Shown: positions 24,401-36,227, numbered from the stretch's first letter. The stretch is 64,000 nucleotides of DNA from Poronia punctata (GCA_022579005.1 MU401455.1:310001-374000); one strand, 5' to 3'. Notes: generated by a model from the letters alone, not told the origin. Translations and numbers: made by a program.

Positions 24401-24610
24401 TATGTTCTCTCTACGCGTAGCCCTGTCAGCTTTACATCTCCACATTTCTGTCAGACCTGCCCAACAACGCGCGGGCACTCCTTTGACAAGACATCATGTT
24501 CTTCGGATAATTTCACATTGTCAGCCGTTATCGATCTTGAAACTGGTATCGATTGTCTCTGGTTGTGCTTACCGTTCTCTCCATACGTTTCTCCGTCCAC
24601 TGTCGAGCTG
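21479..24610. other. Gene-free intergenic DNA
   Basis: 3.1 kb. The first few hundred bases should include the CAP 3' UTR. Open frames (21596-21913, 21853-22107, 23200-23475) look random. The segment 22.7-24.2 kb is rich in GGTAGGT/ACCTACC-like words, and the 8-mer TACGAGTA or its complement occurs at 22796, 22847, 23586, 23699 and 24128. The triplet-like string GGGCCAAGCGGGCCAAGCGG near 22,470 is a small tandem repeat. Confidence 0.45.
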
Positions 24611-24886
24611 TCAGGCAAGAGTCGAGACTTGAATTTGAATGACCCGGTCGGTATCTTTTAAATTATAGCGTGCGTCGATCTGCTTCAGCGAATCCCACAC
24701 GCCCCCCACAAAACTGTCAGGACACCCAATAGCTGCAACGACACACTCGCCTTCGGTATCTTGGCATTCCTTGGCTGCTTCGGCCTCATCCAGTTTTTCC
24801 CAGTCACGCCAGTCTGAGGGCTGCAGAAGGGAAAGGGGGATTCCCTGGCGTGCTTTTGGGGCGAGTCCGGCGGCCGTCGTACCCAT
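24611..24886 (-). CDS. Doubtful small ORF, hypothetical protein
   Basis: A single-exon frame of 91 residues starting MGTTAAGLAPKARQ. Its composition is balanced and protein-like (PSDWRDWEKLDEAEAAKE, then GCPDSFVGGVWDSL), unlike the low-complexity shadow frames nearby. It is divergent from the SGNH hydrolase gene, with 269 bp between the starts. I recognise no family and see no signal peptide or membrane segment. It may be a real small gene, an exon of a larger one, or chance. Confidence 0.3.
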   Translation of the reverse strand: MGTTAAGLAPKARQGIPLSLLQPSDWRDWEKLDEAEAAKECQDTEGECVVAAIGCPDSFVGGVWDSLKQIDARYNLKDTDRVIQIQVSTLA

Positions 24887-25155
24887 CAAGGATCAACGCA
24901 GTTCTCTTGATTTCTTCTTTTAATGGAATCCTTTCCTTGAGCGTCGTCCGCTGCTGCCACTCGCTTGGGTGTTTTTTTGCCATCTTGACCTTTTGACGAG
25001 GTCAACTTCCGCTTTTCCTTTTATTTCACCATAGTCATTCATTTGAAACACAGACCATCCGTCCTATATCAGGGTGTCTACGTATCGTGTAGTCCCTGTT
25101 TCTCCCCATATCCAACCTTAATAATATAACCCGAGCCGAAGAAACGTGCGGCAGG

Positions 25156-26483
25156 ATGGATAAGTTACCGGCTTTTCCCGCCTTCCCGAAGCACTTGCAA
25201 GCGACGACCACGAACTTTTTGTCCGTGGTCATGGCTCGGAAGCGGCTGCTCGTGTTTCTATTCGTACCTCTAGTGCTGATTGGTGAGTTCGCCTATTTAT
25301 TTTTTCTGTCTTGCATACCTTCTGCGCGCCAGGATCGTTGTGCTGACCTACGGTAGCCTTGTTATTTTCGGGTACGGTAAACGTCGAGAGCGAGTGGTCG
25401 CAGTCGCTGGGCGACGGCATTAGGAACGGAGTCAGCTACGTTACTGGCGATGGAAATGCGCCTGGCAAATTCAGCGGTGGTGGCATCACGTACGTAGGGG
25501 GAAACAGCTCCCTTGGACACGGCACCACCAAGTACTGGAAGAGCAAGCCTTACAAGCGCCCCGGTTTCGAACTGCCTCTAGCTGATGGTATGCCCCTTCG
25601 TATCATGGCTCTAGGCGCCTCGACCACTCGTGGCGACAGCCCCGAGAAGGGCATCGACAACAATGGCTTCCGACGTCCTCTTCGTGAGAAACTGACGAAA
25701 ATCGGCAACCCTGTCAACTTTGTGGGCACACAACGTCTCGGCAACATGACGGACAACGATATCGAGGCATACCCGGGCGTGCCGACCCACCGAATTCACT
25801 TCCATGCTCAAAAGGCGGTCCCGTCTAGAAGGCCCAACGTGTTCTTGATCAACGCCGGTTCCAATGACTGCTTCCAGCACATCGACATCGACAACTTCTT
25901 TAAGCGATACGATGCCCTCGTCCAGTACTGCTTGAAAGCCTCTCCTCGGTCCACTGTCATCATGTCTACCATTCTGCCTACGTGGGACAAGCGCTTCAAT
26001 GGTCGTGAGGACGTCTGGCGTGTCAATCCTCAGATCCGCCGACTCGCTAAGATCTACCAAGAGGAGGGCTTGCCCGTCGTGCTGGCGGAGCTCCAGGGCC
26101 CCGACGGTGTGCAGGACGAGAATCTGGCCGAGGATGGCATGCACCCTGGCACTGCTGGATACGAGATGATGGCGACCAAGATGTTTGAAGCAATCGTCGA
26201 GGCGGATGCCAAGGGCTTCCTACAGTCGCCCGAGACTGTAATGGGAATCCTCGATGATGGCGATGACGAGCGAAAGGATGACGCGTACTACGCCTACCAG
26301 GAGCAACTGGAGGCGATGGAGAACGCCCATATGGCTGCCGAGCAGGCCGAGATGGACAGGATGAAGGAGGCGCTTACAGCTATGCGTGCTGAAGAGAAGG
26401 AGAAGGCCGCGAACAAAGAGTCGACTAAGCACACCCGGCATACCAGGAGGGAGCAGAGATTCCCCCAGATGCACGTCGTATAG
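25156..26483 (+). CDS. SGNH/GDSL-type hydrolase with N-terminal membrane anchor
   Basis: Exons 25156..25282 and 25357..26483 give 417 residues; the 74 bp intron has a GTGAGT donor and a GGTAG acceptor. A single hydrophobic segment at about residues 29-48 (RKRLLVFLFVPLVLIALLF) follows a short N-terminal tail, so it is a signal anchor, or a signal peptide if translation starts at the second Met (25231, MARKRLL). The SGNH blocks are present: GAS with the nucleophile Ser131, Gly210 and Asn212 in NAGSND, and the Asp302/His305 pair in DGMHPG. These suggest esterase or lipase activity on acylated sugars or lipids in the secretory pathway; the substrate is unknown. Residues about 335-400 form a charged Glu/Ala/Met-rich helix that is likely coiled coil, an unusual extra for this family. 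Confidence 0.88.
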
Positions 26484-27623
26484 AAAAAAAAAACCTTTAT
26501 TCGACGGAGACATGGCTTGAGCACTAGCGGGTCATTTATAAAGCGCGAAGAAGAGGACGGCGAGCTGAGCCTTGTGTATATGTGACGGTACTTGGCAAAA
26601 ACTTCAATGTGGTCTACGAGGCCATGGTTTTATCTGCTCTATGCACTGCGCACGATGTATCTTTGCAACCCGCATAAGACGTATTATACACTGGGCGATT
26701 AGGTACTTTGGCGAGCGTTTTGGATTTTGGGAAAGGTTCTATACATATATGTACACTGCGATAATATAAAATGAAACTAACGTTTAACAACACAACCTAA
26801 TACATATGTTATTATTGCATTCGTACCCGTTCAGAGACTTCTATTCTTGCCTTGCTGTCCATGCTTGATACCTCGGGGACCTGTCGACGTGATTTTGCCT
26901 CTTGACGCTACCGGTCGGCATGAGTTTCTCCGTCTGGGTAAAATGCATCTTTGATACGATCCTTGATTGTAGGGTGGCGATTTGAACTCCCGGCTGCTAA
27001 AGAAACGATAGATGGCTTTTAAGCATGAAGTTACATCCTAAAATTTACGTCTCAATATTATATAGGTATATTAAGTTATGCAAGTCAGAAACGTCGCTTC
27101 TTATTCTTAAGCCGTTGGACGGTTGGCCAGATCTCGATCCACTCTGTCGACCGGTCATTATCCACCACACATTTCACCTGTAGTTGCTCCTTACCTAGCA
27201 TTGCCTAGGGTGAGCTTACGTAAAGTACGAGGAGGTAGGTACCTACTCGTAACCAATTAACCCTACTCGTATATCGACCAACATATGTACGAGTAACTAG
27301 ACTACCTTTGGGACACGCGCATGTGTATGAAGTTTTACCAGCATACGGTATAGCGAATAGCTATACATACTTCTTTACATGTGTTTTGGATTTAACTTGA
27401 GGCCCGGATGAACGACCCTGCAGGAGCGACAGCAAAACCGTGAACCCTTGTATGCAACCGATATACCGGTAGTATAAACCCTCCTCGACTACGACCAATC
27501 CGTAGGCGTAGATATATACATCCGTAGCCTGGTACCTATTACATGTCTTAGCTGTGTGGTCCGCAAAGTCTAGACTGCCTTGTTAACTGGCCATTCGTGT
27601 AGGTGTGCAACTGACGGGCGATA
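26484..27623. other. Intergenic region SGNH hydrolase / ankyrin-CorA gene
   Basis: 1.1 kb between two plus-strand genes. It should hold the 3' end of the first and the promoter of the second. Three copies of the 8-mer TACTCGTA/TACGAGTA cluster at 27244-27295. A TTCAAATC string near 26,980 on the minus strand recalls a tRNA T-loop, but its stems do not pair. Confidence 0.45.
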
Positions 27624-30600
27624 ATGGCTTCGCAGGCCAGTGTCGCGAGCAGTCAGCCCGACCAGCGCCACTTGCGAATCATTGCTGCCTCTGCACAAGC
27701 CAACGAAGCCCGCGTTCGAGATATACTTGCCGAGGACCCCCCGTGGACGTCCACTTCCGATATCGATGCCCTTCGCCAAGCGTTGCAGAAAGTCGCAGCT
27801 CGCGGCAAGCTCCCCCTAGTCCGTCTCCTGATCCAACATGGTGCCGAGGTGAATGCCAAGCGCGAGCACGAGGTTCCCGCTCTCGTGAAGGCCGCCGAGG
27901 CTGGCAATGTCGCCGTCATCGAAGAATTGCTCGCCCAAAAGGCCGACCCGAACGCCCGTAATCGACTTGGCCAGACTGCCTTGTTCTGTGCTGCGATCAG
28001 GGGCTACGACAAGGCTGTCGAAGCACTGCTTCGCGGCGGCGCCGACCTGGAGGCCAAGGATAAAGACAATCGATCTGCCTTGCTATTTCTCGCCTCGGAG
28101 AAACAGGCCAAGGCGAAGTGGACTGTCGATACGCTGCAGCTTCTGCGTCAGCACGGGGCCGACCTCGAGGTGCGCGATCAGATAGGCCGGACGCCCTTAT
28201 TATGGGCTGCCACTAACGGCAACATCGACCTAGCGACATTCCTCCTCGACAGCCACGCCAACGTGGCGGCCACGAACAACCGCGGGCGTACTGCTTTGCA
28301 CCTAGCTTCTGAGAGTAATGACAAGACGCACCGCGAGGACATGGTACGGCTACTGCTCAAGCACGGCGCCGATCCCGGAGCCACGAGCGACGGTGGCTGG
28401 ACTCCTCTTCATAATGCCGCACAGAGTGGGCATTTATCGGTTGCTGCCCTATTACTTGAGGCGAACGCCCACGTGAATGCAGAACTATCCAACGGGATGA
28501 CACCTTTGCAGTACGTCCCATTCCTCCCAACCGATTTATGTCGGTAATCTTTCTTTCCGAGAGTGGCCAGGAGGCGAAAGGAAGACTTGATGGCTGATTC
28601 GATCTGCTCACTGTAGCTGGGCTGCGTTTAATGGTCTCGAAGACATGGTCCGGCTTCTACTTACGAGGCCCGACGTCAACCTTGCCAAGAAGGACGCCTT
28701 TGACCGAACGCCCATGCTCTGCGCCGCCGAGAAGCACCACGCCAATATCGTACAGCTTCTATCCCCTGCACGTACGGCACACAGACTGTCCGCTCTCGAG
28801 GAGAAGGCCTGCAAGGCGTTCGACGCTACGATTGTGGACTTTGGAGAGTTCGAGAAGAAGCAGCTCGTATCTAAGCATTCTGTTTACGACCTTCTATATG
28901 GTTGGGACGATGAACTCGACAAACCGCTGGTGCCGACATTGACCAAGAACATAAAATACAGACCTGACTTTAGATGGATCCATCTCCCTGCCAATAATGT
29001 AACGATAAACACTGTCTCCTTGCGCACGACTGGACATGGGCTAACTGGAAGGACAGATTACCTGGGTGGAGGTAATTTATTCCCACACGCGCATAACCGT
29101 GAGGATCTGACATGTCCACACATCGCTAACACACATTGCTAGACATTACTGGCCAAATCTTTTATAGAAGGTGGACATCGAGACATCGAGTCCTTCAAGG
29201 CGCTTGAGAAGTGCTTCGATCAGGAACATAGGGGTCATTATGCCCATGCGCACTTCATGCGAACTTTCTGCTATCTCGTACCATCACCGCGAGGCCCGGG
29301 GTCGGGGTCGGGGTCGGACAGAAAGGAGGAAAAGCCGCTGACCACCCTGTCCGAAGAACCGTCAAGTGTTAGCACGAGATCATCGCAGGGGAGCGACGCC
29401 CCGGCAGCTCGGAAGGCTGCAGAAGCTCAGGACAGCAGCACACCGAGGACCGAGCAGAAGAAGAAGAGCAAGTCGGAGCAGCTTGCTGAACGTCATCCGA
29501 AGAAGCACAAGCGAGCCAAAGGGCCACCCGGGAACCCCCCTTCGAGGCAAGACAGCTTCGCGAGTAGCGGGAGCGGGAAGCAATCTATCTCACTGCCTTG
29601 GGATACGCCACGGAACTCGGCTTCGAATGGGAAGTTCGTAGTATTCGTAAGACATGCCACATGGTTACCATCAGCCAGTGCCGACCCGATCGATTACTGA
29701 CTGGTTCCAGATGCCTTTTCTACACTACGAGACGGATGAGAAACGCCGACAGATGAGCAAAGCAATCGAAAGGGCGCGTGACAAGAGGGAGCTCACTAGA
29801 AACCCCAGCAGAGACACTCTGCTCGTTCACGCATATTTGAATAATACTCCGCCGTTACATCCACGAAGGACACTCGACCAGTACTTCTACCATGGTATCG
29901 ACACTTCAGATCGAGACACGGACCAGTACGTACACACTCCGGCCATGGAACCCCCCCCCCCCCTTATCCCTCTACCATGGTCTCGATAACCCCCGCCAAA
30001 CCTTCTGGTGGACAATGACTGACTTTTTAACCAGGGTAGTGTATCGTTACTGTAAAAGGCACAAAATCGAAGCCAAGGTATTCATGGTTGACCAACTGTG
30101 GCTTTGGGTCATCGGAAAAGGTAAGACTGAACGAATACTATTACTGTAACCGCAGGCTCACACGGGGTGCATTGCAGGTCTCGTTATTACGTGTTTCCCA
30201 CAGCGTTGGGATCAACCGAAGAACGACCCGCTCAATGTACTTGATGGCATCATCGAGGAAACCAACGCGAAGACCAGACCGCCTATTGGGTCAGTATATG
30301 ACCTGGCCATGCTGATCATGAACCGCTGTTCGGGAGTTTTTGACCGCCATCGGATCGACGGCCAGGACTACCAGTTCCTGGATATGTTTGACCACTCTAT
30401 AGGAGTAGTTACGGATGAAGAAAGCCGGCTGTTCAGGCGTTTCAACCGAGCATCGGCACTGTCAAAGCAGTGGCTACAGCGCAACCAACGCCACCAGCGC
30501 CGGCGTAAGCGGAACGCCGTCGAAGGGCTGTCTAGCCGAGGATACGACAATAGCAGCGGAGGCGAGCACGGCGCTGCCCAGTTTCCCGACGCACTGCTCG

Positions 30601-31730
30601 ACATCGGCGGCGAGACATCTCTCCTGGCCGAAATCAAGGATATCCGTGACGAGCTCAACATCATCATGGGCATCTTTCACGCGCAGCACCAGACGGTCGT
30701 CTACCTCGAGGGCTACATGGCGGAAGAGTTGCGGGGCGAGGGCTCCCGTCGTGAGACGGACGCTGTAGTATCGGAAATCCGACGTCGGGCTGGCGAGCAG
30801 AGACGAAGCCTCGATGCTAGGCAAAGGGACCTCGAGCGTATGGACAGCCAGGCTGAATCGCTATACCACAGTCTTACGGACCTGCTCGATCTGAAGCAAA
30901 AGCATAGCAACGCTCTGGAGGCCAGGTTCGCCGGCGACCAAGCCGTCATTGCAGCAAAACAAGGCCAGACCATCATGGTTTTTACCATTGTCACCATTAT
31001 CTTTCTGCCCCTGTCCTTTATCGCGTCCTTTTTCGCCATCAATTTTCAGGAATGGTCGGGGTCCAGGCCGCTTACGATCGGATACGTTAGTAGCTATCTG
31101 TTCGGAATCGGGCTGGCCATCAGTGTACCGCTGGTAGCCCTTGCATTCACCGTCCAGGACATTTCACGGTGGGTTGGAAACCTCATTTCTCGGCTCAAGC
31201 GCGCCATCGGGCACGGATCGGCCGACAACACACCCGCCACAGGGCGTGACCAGATGGAACAGATGGACCAGATGGATCAGATGGATATAGGGGACATGGG
31301 CCCACCGGAACTAAAAATGACTCTCTCTCGTGAGCGAGCCGACCTGGCCAAACCATCTCTGTCCTCGCCCCGCGAAGACTACTACCGGCCGCCCCGCAGC
31401 CGCACAGGGTACTACTGGGAGGGTGGTGCCAATATGCCTTACATGAACGGGATGAGACCCAGCCTTCATAGTCCTGGTCGTAGCGACGAGAACCTGGCCC
31501 GTAGACGGCTGTCTGTCGCATCGGGCACGGAGCGTGGTAGGGGGGCAAGCAGTCGCCACGGTAATACCATCACTTGGGCGGCCCGTCCGAGCTTTGAACC
31601 TCCTATGGACGAAATCGGAGTGGCCGGACCCGGCACGAGACCCAGGCGGTTAACTGAAGACCTGGAGAGTGGGCCGTTCGAAGGTAGAGCTGCCATATCT
31701 TCGAGGTACGCACCAGGGTTGAAATACTAG
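27624..31730 (+). CDS. Ankyrin-repeat protein with CorA-like two-helix membrane domain
   Basis: Seven exons, 27624..28510, 28617..28998, 29057..29071, 29143..29646, 29711..29925, 30035..30120 and 30178..31730, give 1,213 residues. Residues about 20-390 hold roughly eight to nine ankyrin repeats (for example NRLGQTALFCAAIRGYDKAV and DGGWTPLHNAAQSGHLSVAA). Then comes the CorA-like cytosolic domain: WIHLPANNITWVETLLAKSF, VYRYCKRHKIEAKVFMVDQL with LWLWVIGK, and FPQRWDQPKNDPLNVLDGI. Two membrane helices lie at about residues 960-983 and 998-1020. The GMN signature of CorA Mg2+ channels is absent; AINFQEW stands at the end of the first helix. A repeated DQM motif and a basic Arg-rich tail follow. 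Transport of a divalent cation is the family guess; substrate and membrane are unknown. Exon 3 is only 15 bp, inferred because it alone restores the domain. Confidence 0.88.
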
Positions 31731-32841
31731 GTACCTTGGTCAACAGCTCAACACCTGATCATTTGGGTAGGCGGTGTTGGATGGGAGATGTCAGGATCGT
31801 GGTAGGTACACATTTACCCTTTGCCCTTTGCCCTTTGAAGTTGTTGAGCTGTCACAACTTGCGTCTCTCTCACGACCCTATTCACCCACGTAAGACATGG
31901 ACTTTTCCCTGACTGTGGATAGTGAGTGAGGCACTGTGGGCACGGGTTCACTTACCAGTCTCTTCTCTGAGACTAACGATGTGACCATGGTCACTTTTAC
32001 CTCGCCTGTAACCTCCTCATCGAGCGTACTTTTCACTCGATATAGAAGGAGATGTTGCATATGTCAGAATATGTCAGTCTGTAGTGTTGCCATCTTGCGT
32101 ACAATCCTTTTTTGAATCGCCTTTTAAGACTACCTAGCGGGCAGGATTGGAGCGTTTGTATTCTGTAGATACCCGATGTTTAGCGAACTAGCGGGGCGAG
32201 ATATTTTTACGAGTACGTCCTAGATTTAGTAGGTAGCACATGTCCAGACTACCGACGAGAAACATGTTTTATCAAGTCAGTCGGTCGGTCGGACGGTCAT
32301 AAGATAGATAATTAAGGTTATTTATTCTTTTGTAATACCGTGCGTCGTAACGTCTGATGGCAGATCTAGAGTAGGTATGTCCCCCCCTTAATCTAAGACC
32401 TGCCCTGGCAGTTTGAGTTTACACAACCTTGTCGTCGTGTTACATGTGTTGCCTGCTTGTTATAAAGGGGGGTTTAGGAGGTTAGACATGAGAAGTCCAG
32501 AAATGGAAGGTGAAATATCTAGATAGACATGTTGTCTAAGCAGTGAAGAGGTGGAAAATAAAGCTATGTTTATGTGCCTAACCTAACCTAACGCTTCCCA
32601 GGCGTGTTTGTGTTTGTGTGTCGTGTAATAGTGATAGGCATTTACGGTATCTGTCTGACTCGGAAACGATGGTGCAAGCATGCGTCGATTAACGTCTCAA
32701 AAATCATATCAGATGAGTCCTGGGAGCCAGTCAAATAAATGCAAATACTTTTTTTAGTATTTGTATGTATGTGTCTATATCTGGCCTACCCGTACCTTGC
32801 TTACACATACATATATGTACCTATATACCTTTTGGGGATGG

Positions 32842-32866
32842 GTATGTATGTATGTATGTATGTATG
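32842..32866. repeat. GTAT tetranucleotide microsatellite
   Basis: About six tandem copies of GTAT. Confidence 0.85.
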
Positions 32867-32927
32867 ATATTGCAGATGAAGTGAAAGGATTTACAATACT
32901 TACCTCGCCTACGTAACCGAGAGGGAA

Positions 32928-32978
32928 GGAAAAGGAAAAAAAGGAAAGGAAAGGAAAGGAAAGGAAAGGAAAGGAAAG
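32928..32978. repeat. AAAGG pentanucleotide microsatellite
   Basis: About ten copies of GGAAA/AAAGG, with a few irregular units at the left edge. AGAGG-type repeats follow to about 33,005. Confidence 0.85.
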
Positions 32979-33145
32979 AGGTAGAGGAAGAGGAAGAGGA
33001 AGAGATAAAGATGCGGGTGTTTTGGTAACCATTCTATCAAAACCTATCTACATCCTGAGTACTTGCTCGCTCACTCCCCCTTTCTCCCCCCAGTACCCTA
33101 TTTAGTTATGTAAACGAGAAAAGGAGTTTTTTTCTTGATCTAAGT

Positions 33146-33146
<1 letters not shown>

Positions 33147-33182
<36 letters not shown>
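33147..33182. repeat. (AC)18 microsatellite
   Basis: Eighteen uninterrupted AC units, followed a few bases later by a short GACGGGACGAGAC-type repeat at about 33,205-33,230. Confidence 0.95.
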
Positions 33183-33185
<3 letters not shown>

Positions 33186-33467
33186 CAAGTCTCGTCTAAC
33201 GATACGAGACGGGACGAGACGGGACGAGACAAAAGGTCTTCACACAATGGTTTTATTTTGTTTGAACCCAATATATCGAGTTTTAGGTCTCGGAATAGAT
33301 GAATCTTGTCGGTGTGACGGATCAGACCACTCACTCTTTCATCCATCTTCACCTAGGTATCTAAAGGTATAAGTAGATGGACAGAGCATGAAATAACAGA
33401 AACGTCCGCCCTTACTTAGATCAGGTCAAGTCAAGTCATCTCATCTCATCTTATCTTCTTCTCAACC

Positions 33468-35953
33468 ATGTCTCCTTCCCCTTTGCCTCCCTTCTTCTTA
33501 TTCCTCTTCCTGCTGTTTGGGGGAAGAGGAGTTTATTCACAATGTGACAGGGCAACGAATAGGCAAGTATACCCCCTTTCCCCCCTCAAGAAGAAAGAGA
33601 GAAAGAAAGAAGAAAGGATGGGAAAAAGAAAAGAAAAGAAAAAGAAATATTGACAGAAATTTACCATAGCTGCTTCAACGCCCTACTCCCCTGCGACAAC
33701 ACAACCGCCCTATCGGAAGGAATAGCGTATTGCTCGACGGCGGGAGCATACGGAGCATATGATTATCCGGCTCAAGCTACTTCTGTCTGTGGGAATAAGT
33801 CTGCTTATTTGGAGGCTTGTCGTTGTGATGTTGATTGTACTTCTTCTTCTTCTTCTTCCTCCTTCTCCGGGTATCCGACTACGCCCGGGACTATTACCCT
33901 GCCTACTATTTTGCCGAATTCGACTGTTGTTGTTGTTGGGACTTCGACTTCGACTTCGACTTCGAATCCGGCGGTTCTACCTTCTACCGGTACTACTAGC
34001 AGCGCCGTCTCGGATTCCACAAGCGGGACGGACATCAATGGATTGTCGTCTACCGGTTCCGTTTCTGGACTTCCTGTTATATCGTCGACAGGGACGATCC
34101 CCCTCGACACTGTCCCGGTACCGACTTTGACATCTGGATCTACCGGTACTAGCACGGGTTCGGCTTCAACTTCGTCCCCAAGCGAGACCGATACCGGGTC
34201 TTCTGGTTCCGGTTCCGTTTCTGGACCTCCTATTGTTCCTATATCGTCGTCAAACCCTCTTAACACTGTCCCGGTACCGACTAACTCGACTTTGACAACC
34301 TCGACGCCTTCGGTATCTAGCGCGGTTTTAACAATATTCACACCTGGGACTGATGTAGGGCCATCGTCTACCGGCTCTGGTTCCAGTTCCGGTTCCGGTT
34401 CCGGTTCTATTTCTGGACCTCCTATTATTCCTATATCGTCGACAGTTCCTCTCAACAACAATTCGATGACTACTAGCTCGCCGTTCAGTCCCAGTCCCAG
34501 TCCCAGTGGCGCATCCTCAGGTCCCGAAGGATCATCCTCCTCGCAGTTTATCCCACTTTCATCATCTTCTCCAATGAACAGTAACAGTTCCATGCTATTA
34601 TCCAGTTCCGGTATCGAAGTATCATCATCCATTGTTCCGGGCTCCGGTGGAGGAGGATCCTATTCGCAACCAACAACAACAACAATCCCCCCCCTTTCAC
34701 CGCCATTATCAGCAAACAGTTCGATGGCTACTGGCTTGCCTTTGTCCAGTTACAGTTATAGTAGCCAAGTATCATCATCATCATCACCATCATCATCCAT
34801 GATTCCTGGCTCCGGCGGAGGATTCTCTTCACAGCCAATTTTACCTTCATCATCTCCCCCAACGAATAATAGTCCCAGCAGCGAAACATCGTCATCATCA
34901 TCATCCCCCTCCTCCTCCTCAATCATCCCAGGCTCCCTCCCATCAAGCACAGAGGCCTCTTCTTCTTCATCATCTTCTTCTTCCCAGCCAACTCCGCCTT
35001 TATCATCCTCTTCTGCAACCAACAGTTCCGTGCCGTCGTCCAGTTCTAGTTCCGGTTCCGGTTCCAGTTCTAGCAGCGAAATATCGTCATTCTCCTCATC
35101 ATCAATTATCCCAGGCTCCCTTCCATCCAGCACAGGGACCTCTTCATCTTCATCATCTTCATCTTCTTCTTCTTCTTCTACTTCTACTTCTTCGCAACAA
35201 ACCCCCCCTTCATCATCTCCCACCGATACCACACCCCCATCCCCATCCCCATCCCCATCCCCATCCTCATCCTCATCCCCACCACCACCCCAAAACACCC
35301 CCTCCCTCCCCAACAATCCCCCAAACACAAACAACTGCCCAACCCCGCCTTCCAACCCGGGGATCCTCGACAACGGGGACTTCGAAACGGGCCTCTCCCC
35401 CTGGAGCATCGACCTAGTCGACCTCTTCAGCACAACCTACGTCCTGACCGGGCCCGGCTCCAACTCGTCCTGTACCTCGTTCGCCGTGGCCATGACGCGC
35501 AACCCGCAGACCCTCGACCTGCGGGAGAACCTCCGGCTGCGATCCGATCTGGTCTTCAGTCTACCCGGAAATATTCTCCGGATATCTTTCTGGGTCAGGT
35601 TCGCCGAGGAGAGGAATGGGGCGAGGCTGGTGGTCAGTGCTAATGAGGGGGTTTTGCGTGTCTTGGAAAGTGGAAGTGGGGGAGGACAGGGACAAGGACA
35701 AGGACAAGGACAAGGACAAGGGGAAGGGGAAGGGCAGTGGTCACTTGTCGAATTTGATTATACGGCTAGGGATCGATTGCTACAGCTTTCTTTTAGTTAT
35801 CAGTTGGGTGCGGCCGAGGGGAATACTATCTGGATTGATCAGGTGGTTATTTTGCCTTCTTCTTCTTCTTCTTCTCCTGCTGTTGTTGTTGCTCCTAGGA
35901 TGTCGAGGACGAGGGGGATGGCTATGCGGAGATCTATTTCGAGGGGGTTTTGA
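33468..35953 (+). CDS. Ser-rich secreted surface protein with C-terminal CBM-like domain
   Basis: Two exons, 33468..33562 and 33670..35953, give 792 residues. The 107 bp intron appears to be of the GC-AG class: exon ...AATAG, donor GCAAGT, acceptor CCATAG; the ordinary GT choices break the frame. Residues 1-24 are a signal peptide (PPFFLFLFLLFGGRGVYS). Residues 25 to about 85 hold eight cysteines (QCDRATNSCFNALLPCDN, then YC, VC, AC, RC, DC). A very long Ser/Thr/Pro region follows, with imperfect internal repeats of the type SGSGSVSGPPIVPISSS. From about residue 596 a folded domain begins (GILDNGDFETGLSPWSIDLV ... IWIDQVVI), which resembles carbohydrate-binding, jelly-roll modules of fungal surface proteins. 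A short Gly-Gln repeat interrupts it. There is no hydrophobic GPI signal; the C-terminus is basic. It is likely O-glycosylated and cell-wall associated. Confidence 0.8.
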
Positions 35954-36196
35954 AAACAGGAAAAAAAAAGGGGGGGGGGGGGGGGACGGACGGACGGGAA
36001 GATGATGGGTTTTGTTTTGAATGTCTTGTCTTGTCTTATTTTTGTCACACTTTGTATCAACAGCTTTCTCTTTCGCTCAGATATGTATGCTTGGTCGAAT
36101 ATCCGTCATTTCGATTCTTTGTTTCATAAAGCCTAATTAACATTTCTCTTCATCAAACTCTTTTTACAATTCTTTCTTGCTTTCTTTTTTTCTTTC

Positions 36197-36227
<31 letters not shown>

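Larger units (their letters stand above)
31731..33467. other. Intergenic region with microsatellites
   Basis: 1.7 kb without a supportable gene. It carries a GTAT tract, an AAAGG pentanucleotide array, an (AC)18 dinucleotide run and a CCTAACCTAACC string near 32,580. The last 200 bp, rich in TC pairs, are probably the promoter and leader of the Ser-rich protein. Confidence 0.5.

Noticed and set aside
25611..26144. A 177-codon minus-strand frame inside the SGNH hydrolase
   Set aside because: It lies entirely antisense to a catalytic-domain exon with clear motifs, so it is a shadow.
26960..27010. A tRNA-like T-loop string (TTCAAATC) on the minus strand
   Set aside because: The flanking bases do not form a T-stem and no acceptor-stem partner lies about 70 bases upstream.
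33805..35433. Long minus-strand Asp/Glu/Gly-rich frames (33805-34632, 34756-35433)
   Set aside because: They are the complement of the Ser-rich repeat region; low complexity explains the openness.
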